Source: Acidobacteriaceae bacterium (GTDB lineage: Bacteria; Acidobacteriota; Terriglobia; Terriglobales; Acidobacteriaceae). Taken from it: DNA of 64,000 nt. The notes under the pieces were generated by a model, which worked only from the letters and a program-made list of their open reading frames with translations, did no database searches and was not told the origin of the DNA. The stretch is taken from the NCBI GenBank assembly GCA_028283625.1, contig JAPWKG010000004.1, positions 168,372 through 232,371 on the forward strand, written 5' to 3'. The position numbers and the translations under genes were made by a program. How positions within the stretch are numbered: the stretch's first letter is position 1; the number at the start of each line of letters is the position of its first letter. This document shows, piece by piece, positions 47,651 to 55,264 of this stretch.

Positions 47651-48340
47651 CTAATGGCGAAGTTCGCTTCCGTTCCTTCCGGCGTTCTCCAAATAGGTGG
47701 TTCTGGCTCGACGCAGTTGTTGAATCTGCTCCTCCCGCAACGGTTGAGCCGTCCCCAATTGATGAGCGACCAAAGTCACATGAGCGAGATGTTCTACTGT
47801 TTCCATCTTCATAAAGGCATCAAGAAGCGTCTTTCCGCAGCATACGGCACCATGGTTTGCAAGGAGAATGGCATCATGCTTCGGAAGGTATGGATTCAGG
47901 CTGGAAGCGACCTCATCGGTGCCTGTCGTCGCATATTGCGCAAGAGGAACGGTGCCAATAGTCATAATGGATTCCTGGCACAACACCTCGTCGAGCGCTC
48001 GCCCAGAACAGGCAAAGGCCGTTGCAATCGGGGGGTGGGAATGCACTATAGCCTCCACATCCTGACGGTCTTTGTAGATGGCCAAATGCATTGAAATCTC
48101 GCTTGTAACCTTCTTTGCTCCAGAGATTAGCCGACCCTGCATGTCCACGATTACGATATCGTCTGCTTTGATAAGCGCCTTACTCATACCCGTAGGAGTC
48201 GCTAACAGGCGTTCTCGATCAAGGCGAACCGACAGGTTTCCCGAGGTCCCGGGAGCATAGCCCAGACGTGAAATCCATTCGCAGAATCGGACCAGGTCTC
48301 GCCGCAATTCTTCTTCGGTGCTCTTCTCGCTGAACTTCAA
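47651..48340 (-). CDS. Class II aldolase/adducin-family protein
   Basis: 229 aa. Family motifs: YAPGTSGNLSVRLD (phosphate/substrate loop), TPTGMSKALIKADDIVIVD, SEISMHLAIYKDRQDVEAIV, HSHPP (zinc histidines), ANHGAVCCGKTL (third His region) and AFMKMETVEHLAHV. Members are fuculose/rhamnulose/ribulose-phosphate aldolases or epimerases acting on sugar phosphates. It begins 19 bases after the radical SAM gene stop and is the last gene of that operon. The catalytic Glu is probably the one in SEISMH or in LCQESIM. Confidence 0.88.
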   Translation of the reverse strand: MKFSEKSTEEELRRDLVRFCEWISRLGYAPGTSGNLSVRLDRERLLATPTGMSKALIKADDIVIVDMQGRLISGAKKVTSEISMHLAIYKDRQDVEAIVHSHPPIATAFACSGRALDEVLCQESIMTIGTVPLAQYATTGTDEVASSLNPYLPKHDAILLANHGAVCCGKTLLDAFMKMETVEHLAHVTLVAHQLGTAQPLREEQIQQLRRARTTYLENAGRNGSELRH

Positions 48341-48359
48341 ATACTTCTCCTCGACTTTA

Positions 48360-49385
48360 CTAACTCTGAAGGATGTTGAACGGAGCGGTCGCAGGTACTG
48401 ACTTCTTAGAGAAAGCGTTCTGGATATTACGCCAGCGCTTGCCCAAACTGTCTGATGCCATGAATAGATGCCCCGCAGTCAATCCGCCGACAACCTTATA
48501 GTGCCCTACAGCGGCGAGCCCCATCGAAGCGATGCAGCCGCATTGGGAGCAGTCAGGATCTCCGCCAAACTGACAGGGGGTGATTTGCGTTGTGAGGTCA
48601 GCAGAGATGGTCTCCGTGGTGCGCGCGAAAATACACGCTGAAGGGCTGGCAGGCGGTGTCGCAATCTCGTTGATGACAATGTTTTGCATATCAAGTTTCG
48701 GAAATAGAGGACGAAGTCGACGTAGTTCCTCCATGACAGCAACACGCTGCGAAACCGACAGTATCTCGGGATCAGAAGCTCCACGCTGGGGCGTAAAGAG
48801 GCTGAACCAGATTTTCGCGATGGCTGGATTTTCGCTCCAATAGCGGAGAAACTCTTCGAGATAGCCAGGTCTGGAGGCGATCTGGGAAGTGATAGTGGAG
48901 TGAATGGTGACCTTCGCACCTTCAATGTTCTTCAGGATACGCGCATACGTGGCAGGCTTACGCCGCTCATCGTGTTCTGGTTGCAGGCCATCGATGGAAA
49001 CTACAACATTCAGCTTCTTGTATTTGCGCCAGTCCGCCGGAATGACACGAAAACCACTTGTAACGATCTGGAGATGGATTCCACGAGCTTCGATCTGTGG
49101 AATCAGTGTTTCGAGTTCACGATAGCGAACGAATGGATCTCCCCCTACCAGAGACACATGCAGTGGCTTGCGCTCATCGAGAAGCGCGAGTATTCGGTCC
49201 ACCAACTCATCGCCTTTGAAGTCGGAAAGTTCACGCAACAAGGTGTCACTGCCAAGATGTGCAGCGTCGAATGCATAACACCCTGGACAACGCAGTGGGC
49301 ATTCCTTGGTGATTTCAATAGACAAGGATGGAGCACGTCCAGACAGGATTCTCGCCCAGGCATGCAGCACTTCGGACTTTTTCAT
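48360..49385 (-). CDS. Radical SAM enzyme with C-terminal Cys cluster
   Basis: 341 aa from MKKSEVLHAWARILSG. The SAM-cluster motif is ECPLRCPGCYAFD (Cys29, 33, 36), followed by LVGGDPFVR (GGE-like SAM contact), LQIVTSGFRVIP and VVVSIDGLQPEHD. Near the end ITPCQFGGDPDCSQCGCIAS has four Cys in a SPASM/twitch-like order, so an extra iron-sulfur cluster is likely; such proteins often modify peptides or sugars. Its ATG overlaps the stop of a 52-aa ORF in a TGATG junction. A class II aldolase gene follows, which suggests a carbohydrate or peptide-linked substrate. Confidence 0.88.
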   Translation of the reverse strand: MKKSEVLHAWARILSGRAPSLSIEITKECPLRCPGCYAFDAAHLGSDTLLRELSDFKGDELVDRILALLDERKPLHVSLVGGDPFVRYRELETLIPQIEARGIHLQIVTSGFRVIPADWRKYKKLNVVVSIDGLQPEHDERRKPATYARILKNIEGAKVTIHSTITSQIASRPGYLEEFLRYWSENPAIAKIWFSLFTPQRGASDPEILSVSQRVAVMEELRRLRPLFPKLDMQNIVINEIATPPASPSACIFARTTETISADLTTQITPCQFGGDPDCSQCGCIASMGLAAVGHYKVVGGLTAGHLFMASDSLGKRWRNIQNAFSKKSVPATAPFNILQS

Positions 49386-49543
49386 CAGGGCTCCTGAAGC
49401 GTTTGATGCAACTGCTTGGTGGAGGCGGCATTGGACGGTGACCTGAACCAGATTCCACGACACGTTTTGAAAATCGTCGCCAGTAAGAATCGTGTCGGAT
49501 CGCGTTGCTCCAGTAATTCATCTACCAGAATCAGATTGTCCAT
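49385..49543 (-). CDS. 52-aa peptide translationally coupled to the radical SAM gene
   Basis: 52 aa: MDNLILVDELLEQRDPTRFL, then LATIFKTCRGIWFRSPSNAA and a short polar tail. It starts 10 bases after the stop of the discoidin-like gene and its TGA shares bases with the ATG of the radical SAM gene (TGATG). The position and size fit a precursor peptide or small accessory protein of the enzyme. It has one Cys, a Trp and a Ser/Thr/Asn-rich end, but no Gly-Gly leader site. It is not a shadow of another gene. Confidence 0.55.
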   Translation of the reverse strand: MDNLILVDELLEQRDPTRFLLATIFKTCRGIWFRSPSNAASTKQLHQTLQEP

Positions 49544-49553
49544 CGAAGCGGGC

Positions 49554-50027
49554 TCATCCAATCTGGATGGACTGGAGTGAAGCGAAGACCTGCTTGTCGT
49601 GTCTGCCAGGATCAATCTCAAGCTCAAGAACGGTGACGTCCTTCAAATCAAAGTAATAGTCCTCAACTTCAGTAGTAGCGCCATGAGGGTTGAATACCCA
49701 TTGCTGACGCACTAACTCCTTACGCGGAGATGTAGCGGAAGTGGCGAACAGTGCAAGCTCTTGAGCACGACTTACATGCTCTTCACGGAACTGGAGATGG
49801 ATGCGCCGAATCGATTGCGGACTGTCAAATCTAAGCCGCAACAGTTGCGGCCCATGACTGGAGGCCATCCACCCTTTTGCAGAATCAGTTCGAAGTGCTT
49901 CTTCGAATGGATGCTGTGGATCTTCGGACGAAAGCTCCACAGTTGCAAGCTTCTCGAGGTCGAGCCATGAACCACGTGCAGAAAGCCTACTGCTTGTGCC
50001 AAATCCGGTGATTGGAACTTTACGCAT
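49554..50027 (-). CDS. Discoidin/carbohydrate-binding-like protein
   Basis: 157 aa. MRKVPITGFGTSSRLSARGS, then SWLDLEKLATVELSSEDPQH, GWMASSHGPQLLRLRFDSPQ, SIRRIHLQFREEHVSRAQEL, VRQQWVFNPHGATTEVEDYY and a closing VTVLELEIDPGRHDKQVFAS. The jelly-roll pattern and the conserved QLLRLRFDSP-IRRI-L core match a family of bacterial F5/8-type (discoidin-like) proteins often annotated as carbohydrate-binding. No signal peptide is present, so it is cytosolic. It heads a tight operon with the 52-aa peptide, the radical SAM enzyme and the aldolase. Confidence 0.75.
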   Translation of the reverse strand: MRKVPITGFGTSSRLSARGSWLDLEKLATVELSSEDPQHPFEEALRTDSAKGWMASSHGPQLLRLRFDSPQSIRRIHLQFREEHVSRAQELALFATSATSPRKELVRQQWVFNPHGATTEVEDYYFDLKDVTVLELEIDPGRHDKQVFASLQSIQIG

Positions 50028-50149
50028 AAATTACCCCTCTAGGATGTCGGATCTTTCCTTCGCGTCGGATACCCGTAACGGGCAGTCCTCAGTCAGCAAC
50101 GATTCGTGGGAATTTTCCACCAAAAACGTTGCTTCAGATATCCGTGAGA

Positions 50150-50389
50150 CTACAGCGCGTCGCCAGGATGAAAGAGTATGCCGGATGCGATATTGACAGA
50201 TGGAACTAACGTCACGACATCGCCTCGGAACTTTCCGCATTCGACGCCGTTTAGAGCTCTCGTGACAGTGATTTCCATTGGCTCTCCACTTTTGTGAAGC
50301 AATCGGACACTCTGCGAGATCACCTGACACAGAGCAAAACGATTGGAAATATGATCTAGGGCACGATGTACTTCCGAAGCACGCATCAA
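50150..50389 (-). CDS. RNA polymerase omega (RpoZ)-like paralogue
   Basis: 79 aa: MMRASEVHRALDHISNRFAL, CQVISQSVRLLHKSG, then MEITVTRALNGVE. The order helix, NRF-LC, helix rich in Ser/Arg, L-HK, T-x-T-x-A-L-N matches acidobacterial RpoZ proteins (which read like ALTHVSNRYLLCQLASKATR in my memory). The C-terminus after residue 50 differs from normal omega. As the host must have its own rpoZ elsewhere, this would be an element-borne copy that could bind core polymerase. The identification rests on pattern, not alignment. Confidence 0.55.
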   Translation of the reverse strand: MMRASEVHRALDHISNRFALCQVISQSVRLLHKSGEPMEITVTRALNGVECGKFRGDVVTLVPSVNIASGILFHPGDAL

Positions 50390-50663
50390 ATACCTCCTAT
50401 TGGAACTATTGTTGAAGTCGCGATTGGTTCAATCACTCTGCAGTGTCTTTTCTGCAAAATCCACTATGTGCCTGTTTTATTTCAGTTCAGCTCTTACAGA
50501 GGCACCGATACTCGATGTAATGGCGTGACTTGGGGAATGTTAGTTCCGTGCAGACACAGCGATGGATTGACGGAACGGACGGCGATGATTCTGCACATAC
50601 GCCTCAACTTCTCCACGAAACTCAGGATGGCACCGTGATGCTCTGAATTGCGGTCGGGGCGTG

Positions 50664-50975
50664 TTAATTGACTGTGTGCAGAGGAGAAGGTTCTTCCGAC
50701 GGTTGAATAAGTTCTTCGTTCGCAAGCTGCTCAGGCGAGCGAAGAGAACGTGGAAGCTCGCAGGCCTTGTATTCGACACCTTCCGACGCAAGTTGGCGCG
50801 CATTACGCACCAGCAGTTCCCGTTTAGAGTTGAGTTTTCCTGCCGCCGCATCTCGCTCTTTGTTCGAGGCAAACGGCCCGTACTTCAATAGATGTGCGAG
50901 CTTGCGGTCGTAAAGACCAATTTCCTGATGAAGTGAGCGAAGATAATACTTGTCCTTTGCCTGTATAGAAGCCAT
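50664..50975 (-). CDS. Small charged helical protein, unknown
   Basis: 103 aa: MASIQAKDKYYLRSLHQEIG, LYDRKLAHLLKYGPFAS, NKERDAAAGKLNSKRELLVR, and an acidic Pro-rich tail. A coiled coil seems likely over residues 10-65. GGGAGAC lies about 5 bases before the ATG. It sits between the omega-like gene and the cold-shock gene, all on the minus strand. No family recognised; the clear start site and codon use support expression. Confidence 0.65.
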   Translation of the reverse strand: MASIQAKDKYYLRSLHQEIGLYDRKLAHLLKYGPFASNKERDAAAGKLNSKRELLVRNARQLASEGVEYKACELPRSLRSPEQLANEELIQPSEEPSPLHTVN

Positions 50976-51059
50976 GAGTCTCCCTTCGTGGTTACGAGCG
51001 GATTGTAAGAAAAATGCTTGGGAGCTACTGTAAGTGGCAGCTTTCATAAAGCGCTCGCA

Positions 51060-51086
51060 AACAAAAGGCCGGTCTCCCGACCGGCC
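51060..51086 (-). terminator. Terminator of the cold-shock gene
   Basis: On the minus strand GGCCGGTC and GACCGGCC pair across GGGA and are followed by TTTTGTTTGC, 14 bases after the stop. Confidence 0.88.
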
Positions 51087-51100
51087 CTTGAAGTAGTTGA

Positions 51101-51301
51101 TTATGCGACTTGAACGCGTTCTGCCTGCCAGCCCTTAGGACCTTTGACCACGTCGAACTCGACGGTTTGGCCCTCTTGAAGGCTGCGAAATCCGTTGGCT
51201 TGGATCGCCGACTGATGAACGAAAACATCCTCGCCCGTTGCGCGAGAGATGAAACCAAAGCCCTTACTGTCGTTGAACCACTTGACTGTGCCTTTTTCCA
51301 T
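51101..51301 (-). CDS. Cold-shock domain protein
   Basis: 66 aa covering one complete cold-shock OB fold: [20 protein letters not shown] (RNP1 KGFGFI), [11 protein letters not shown] (RNP2), [20 protein letters not shown]. CspA-type proteins bind single-stranded RNA/DNA and act as RNA chaperones. AAGGA lies 7 bases upstream. A long leader of about 100-180 bases precedes it on the minus strand, normal for csp genes. It is carried by the mobile element. Confidence 0.95.
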   Translation of the reverse strand: MEKGTVKWFNDSKGFGFISRATGEDVFVHQSAIQANGFRSLQEGQTVEFDVVKGPKGWQAERVQVA

Positions 51302-51415
51302 GACTTGTTCCTTATATTGCTTATTTACCGCTGAACGCAATTTGGGATGAATGCGAGTAGAGCGGAAAGCCAGAACAGGCAAAGAAACCACAATCGAATT
51401 CATCGATCTGTCTTG

Positions 51416-51443
51416 ACTATACGCCGTCCGGAGCGAGCTCAAA
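51416..51443 (-). promoter_or_regulatory. Candidate promoter of the cold-shock gene
   Basis: On the minus strand TTTGAG (51438-51443) and TATAGT (51416-51421) are separated by 16 bases. Transcription from here would give a leader of about 105 bases, consistent with cold-shock mRNAs. Confidence 0.4.
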
Positions 51444-52050
51444 CGCTCAGAGCGTAATGTTTCTGTACTAGCTACTTTGCTCAAACGAGTTCAGGAGGGT
51501 TGCTTTGCCTGCATGTGGATCTCATGCGGTCAGAACAACGTCGATTTTCGGAGCGAGCGGAACAACGCGAGGCGGATGCCTTTAACGCAGGATGCCGGTT
51601 ACATCTGGATGATTCTGCAGTCCGAAAGCTCGTTATTTCATCATCGACTGGCAGGTCCATCATTTCGTCGCCCGCCAGTATATGCAAGGACACTAGCTGC
51701 TGGCACATTCTTTCAAAGCCACGCAAGAAATACTGAGCAACCACCGCAAGGAGCGTACACTCAGGTAGTAGTCCTTCTCGCCTCTAGTCCCATAGGACTT
51801 CTTCTCTAGACGAGCGCCTCTCACCTTACGCCGCCTGTCTGGAGTCGAAATGTTCACTCATGAAGTCAAGCAACTTGTGTTCCGTGGCACGTTGCAACCA
51901 CGCCCCGAATCTGTCAAGACCACGCAGGCCGGGCCCGGTATTGAGTTATGCCGTCACTCAGGGAAACCTACTTACTATTCCATTCTTTCGCAGAGTCGCC
52001 ATGATCTGGGCGATCCTGATAATTCTCCAAGCATCAGCATGTGGCCATAC
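51444..52050. other. Region without a confident gene
   Basis: Several overlapping short frames of 70-136 codons exist on both strands, none with a recognisable motif or clear ribosome site. The longest (plus strand, 51850-52260) is doubtful. The region may be decayed cargo next to the IS110 element. Confidence 0.4.
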
Positions 52051-52317
52051 CTACTTACCTCCGCGCAAACGCAGCGCTTGAATGAGATCAGCATTTACGT
52101 CGAACCTGGCCTCACTTCCGACAAGATGCGTTTCCTTTACCTGAATGACTTCGCACTCGCCATTTGGGGCGAAATGAACAAGAACGTTCAGGTTCTCGGT
52201 CGCCTGTACAGGCCTCCGCGCGGAGCCACGCTCGCATTCGGTATGCCATTTTCGGAATAGAAGTTTCATCTGAAGGCTACTGTGATGGGAAGCCTCGTCG
52301 TCGGCTTTGATTCTCAA
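52051..52317 (-). CDS. Possible small hypothetical protein
   Basis: 88 codons; a second ATG gives MKLLFRKWHTECERG. The C-terminal part (NLNVLVHFAPNGECEVIQVK, then ARFDVNADLIQALRLR) alternates like beta strands and looks more protein-like than the overlapping plus-strand frame. No domain is known. Only weak support. Confidence 0.3.
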   Translation of the reverse strand: MRIKADDEASHHSSLQMKLLFRKWHTECERGSARRPVQATENLNVLVHFAPNGECEVIQVKETHLVGSEARFDVNADLIQALRLRGGK

Positions 52318-52586
52318 TAGGATTCAACGCAACATGCCGTGCGGCACCCACTTGCATCCTCTGGACTCGAATCCTGACCACGTCCAGACGTGTTTCTATG
52401 ACTTGCGCCTCTGAATGGTTACAGACCTCTGCCGAACTCTTGCAGAGGTCAGGAGGTCGTTCCGGATCTTCATCCCATTTCTCTGACTGGTGAGATCAGG
52501 CCAACGCATTAATCCCCAGTTTATGGCTGCGAATTGGTCAGACATGAATCAGTGCTGGAAGTCGCGCGCTTCCGAAGGAGATTGAG
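52318..52586. other. Non-coding flank downstream of the IS110 transposase
   Basis: No gene is seen. A 9-bp hairpin GACCTCTGC (52424-52432) / GCAGAGGTC (52442-52450) lies 136 bases beyond the transposase stop, without a T-run, and may belong to the element end. Confidence 0.35.
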
Positions 52587-53606
52587 TCAAGACAACGTGA
52601 TCCTTGGAAACAGCTTTGTCCCCTCGTACTTCATGCCGCTTCGAAATATCCCATATATAGCGTGGAGCAACTTCCTCGCAACAGCAATGAGCGCCTGCAG
52701 ACGAGCTTTCTTTCGAGCCACCAAGTTTTCGAAAAAGGCTTTCGCGTGGGGATCGCGACGAGATGCGACCAGCGCCGGCATATAAAGCGCTCTTCTCAGG
52801 TGACGATTTCCAGCACGGCTGATGCGAGACGCCTTCCTCACGGAACTTCCTGACATTTCATGCGCAGGATCAAGGCCGCTATGCGCGACCCATTCTCGCA
52901 CCGTAAGATCTGACGGTAGTGTAGACAGTTCTGCGAGCAATTGCATCGCGCTCACCTGAGCGATGCCCGGAATGCTCACCAACAGCTCAAATCGCTTTCG
53001 GAGCAAGTCGTCCTGTCGGACGAGTGCCATTGCTTCACGCCGAAGTTTGTGGATGCGAAGCTCCAGGGACCCCACGGAGCGCTTCAAATCTTGAACGATG
53101 CAGGCGGGCGTGGAAGCAGAGCCTTGTGCCGCGTGAAGACGGTTCTGATTCTGAGCGCTCTGCACAGACAGACTCTCGACATGGCGAACAATTGAGCGCA
53201 GCCGCATTGACCCCAGACTAGGGGCAACCCAAGCGGTGAACGGCATCCGACGAGTATATTCAGCTAGCACCTCGGCGTCCGCCGCATCAGTTTTCGACCG
53301 TCGAATGGTTTGAGCGAAGCGATTGGCGACCTTGGGATTCAAGACCGCGACTTCGATTCCTTGCGCCCCATCAAGTGCACACGCCAGATCTAGTGAATAA
53401 ATTCCCGTTGCTTCCAACGACACTCGGACCGGAGACTTGGCCTTCCGCAGCCAAGCGATGAGGGCTTTGTGCCCAACTGAAGTGTTAAGGAAACATCTTT
53501 GCTCGACTGGCTGATGCATCTGCTGAATCGCTACGGTGAGACTCTTGGCGCTGACGTCAATGCCACAGCACATTGTTTCCTGAACCTGTATGGATTGTTT
53601 GCTCAT
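52587..53606 (-). CDS. IS110-family transposase
   Basis: 339 aa. The DEDD/RuvC-like N-terminal domain starts with MCCGIDVSAKSLTVAIQ (first Asp), has VSLEATGIYSLDLACAL (Glu) and RRSKTDAADAEVLAEYTRR (Asp-Asp). The C-terminal Transposase_20 domain has LLVSIPGIAQVSAMQLLAEL and the Ser-containing SGLDPAHEMSGSSV, then RKASRISRAGNRHLRRAL. It is full length and intact. IS110 elements have no classical terminal inverted repeats and use a DEDD plus Ser recombinase guided by a bridge RNA. Confidence 0.93.
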   Translation of the reverse strand: MSKQSIQVQETMCCGIDVSAKSLTVAIQQMHQPVEQRCFLNTSVGHKALIAWLRKAKSPVRVSLEATGIYSLDLACALDGAQGIEVAVLNPKVANRFAQTIRRSKTDAADAEVLAEYTRRMPFTAWVAPSLGSMRLRSIVRHVESLSVQSAQNQNRLHAAQGSASTPACIVQDLKRSVGSLELRIHKLRREAMALVRQDDLLRKRFELLVSIPGIAQVSAMQLLAELSTLPSDLTVREWVAHSGLDPAHEMSGSSVRKASRISRAGNRHLRRALYMPALVASRRDPHAKAFFENLVARKKARLQALIAVARKLLHAIYGIFRSGMKYEGTKLFPRITLS

Positions 53607-54010
53607 GAACGGCCTCCAGTTTTAGGGTTCGGCCTCGGCTCCCGTCCCTTCCGCAGTCACGGACTCGCTCTTGTCGCCGACCTTGAACATACAGGCTTTA
53701 TGCCTCCGATTCTCCACGGCGTAAGAAGAGAGGGACGGTGGCCGTTCTCTGCGTCAGGCTCAGGATTGCCCCCGGCCTCAGGTGGGTACGGCCTTTCCGC
53801 CGAAGCGCAAATTTATCGTTACGCCCTGACTCGCAACATACAAGGTGGGAAGCGGAGAACGCATAGCGGTCGCAGCGCGGGAGGAAACATCATCCCGCGA
53901 GAGAGAAGCGTGGGATTCCTGACAAGAGGCGGATGGCGAGGAATAGCCTTTGAAAGCCTACAAAAGGGCGGCTGTAGATTCCAAATCCCTTGTCAGAGAG
54001 GTGAATCACA
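53607..54010 (-). ncRNA. Upstream non-coding region, candidate IS110 bridge-RNA locus
   Basis: About 400 bases lie between the IS110 transposase start and the recombinase genes. The part next to the transposase (53607-53850) has several pairable stretches on the minus strand (e.g. GAGAACGGCCACCGTCCCTCTC, read from its two halves GAGGGACGG and CCGTCCCTC). In IS110-group elements the left end upstream of the gene encodes the structured bridge RNA, so this is the place to look. The RNA borders and target loops cannot be set by eye. Confidence 0.4.
53919..53996. repeat. Inverted 8-mer pair upstream of the recombinase genes
   Basis: CTGACAAG at 53919-53926 and its reverse complement CTTGTCAG at 53989-53996 lie just before the first tyrosine recombinase. 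They may be recombinase binding arms or a regulatory hairpin; chance is not excluded. Confidence 0.3.
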
Positions 54011-55264
54011 ATGATCGAAAGTGTGTCGCACTATCCGAGTGTTCACATGCGTCATCGGGCAGCTCCGCTTTTACGGGAACGCGATGAGTATTTAACGCAC
54101 CTTCTAGAAAAGGGTCTAGAACCTGCGCGCGTACGCTGTGCCGCAGCCTTTCTTGTCCATATCGTTAACCTCTTGGCTCTAGACTCGCTGCGCGAGGTGG
54201 AAGAGCATGAGATCGAAGAAGCAAGTAAGCGTTGGGTCGACTATCGAAGTCCTCAGCGAAGGAAGACCGGCGTTGGTGCAGGAGCTACCCCAAAAAACTT
54301 CGTCAGAATTGCCAAGGCTTGGCTGAATTTTCACGGGTGTCTTGCTCTTCCTTCAACGTCAGCACCAGACTTTGATCTTTTAATTGAAGATTTTCGAGAA
54401 ACGCTGACCTTCAGGCGTGGGCTTTCATCAGCTACCGTCCTTAGCTACACCAAACGAACTCAAGATTTTCTAAGGTGGGCATCGTCATCGCATAGCGAGC
54501 TCGAGCTCATCTCTATGGACGATGTTGACCGGTTTTTACTGTCCAAACGGGCCAAGGGATGGCAACTTGCTACGATCGCGACGCAATGCCAAGCCTTACG
54601 AACTTTCTTCGGCTACGCCGAGGAACGTGGTTGGTGTCGTCCCGGCATGATACGAGGGATTGTAAGCCCACGCGTGCCGAAGTACACGGATGTTCCCAAA
54701 GGGCCAAGCTGGACGCAGGTACGACAGCTCATTCGTCCAGCCAGCGGAAGCTCCCCACAAGGCTTGAGGGCGCGCGCCATGCTGCTCTTGTACTCGATCT
54801 ATGCATTGCGTAGTAGCGAGGTGTCCGGGCTTAGGCTCGAAGACTTCGATTGGCGCAATGAGACGTTCACGGTCCGCCGGGCCAAGCGCGGCGGGATTCA
54901 GCAATTTCCCATTCAATATGAAGTGGGCGAAGCGATTCTGGATTATCTGAAACGGGGTCGCCCTCGATGCAGTTGTCGGTATTTATTCCTGAGCATGCGC
55001 CTTCCATACGGTCCTATAGGACCAGCGGGTATGTGGGGCATTGTTGCTAAACGACTAAGGGAGATGGATGTTGATTGCGAACACGTCGGCCCACATTCGC
55101 TACGTCACGCCTGCGCTACACGCTTGCTAAAGAAAGGCAGTTCCTTAAAGGAGATTGCCGAATACCTCGGACATCAGGACACCAGGTCAGTCGGGATTTA
55201 TGCCAAATACGACAAACGGTCGTTGCATAAGGTCGCAGCCTTCAGTCTCGGAGGTATACGATGA
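54011..55264 (+). CDS. Tyrosine recombinase, catalytically complete
   Basis: 417 aa. An N-terminal SAM-like core-binding domain (about 125-215, FRRGLSSATVLSYTKRTQD-like region) precedes the catalytic domain: YALRSSEVSGLRLEDFDW (Arg I), a Lys in the beta-hairpin RRAKRGG, HSLRHACATRLLKKG (H-x-x-R), YLGHQDTRSVGIYAKYD (His and nucleophile Tyr). GAGAGGTG lies before the ATG. The stop overlaps the next recombinase gene by 4 bases (ATGA), as in Tn554- or RIT-like recombinase arrays. An extra N-terminal 120 aa is unusual for XerC-like enzymes. Confidence 0.92.
   Translation: MIESVSHYPSVHMRHRAAPLLRERDEYLTHLLEKGLEPARVRCAAAFLVHIVNLLALDSLREVEEHEIEEASKRWVDYRSPQRRKTGVGAGATPKNFVRIAKAWLNFHGCLALPSTSAPDFDLLIEDFRETLTFRRGLSSATVLSYTKRTQDFLRWASSSHSELELISMDDVDRFLLSKRAKGWQLATIATQCQALRTFFGYAEERGWCRPGMIRGIVSPRVPKYTDVPKGPSWTQVRQLIRPASGSSPQGLRARAMLLLYSIYALRSSEVSGLRLEDFDWRNETFTVRRAKRGGIQQFPIQYEVGEAILDYLKRGRPRCSCRYLFLSMRLPYGPIGPAGMWGIVAKRLREMDVDCEHVGPHSLRHACATRLLKKGSSLKEIAEYLGHQDTRSVGIYAKYDKRSLHKVAAFSLGGIR

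Noticed and set aside
53499..54014. 171-codon plus-strand frame between IS110 and the recombinase
   Set aside because: It begins inside the transposase gene in antisense and has no domain; the block is better seen as non-coding IS end.
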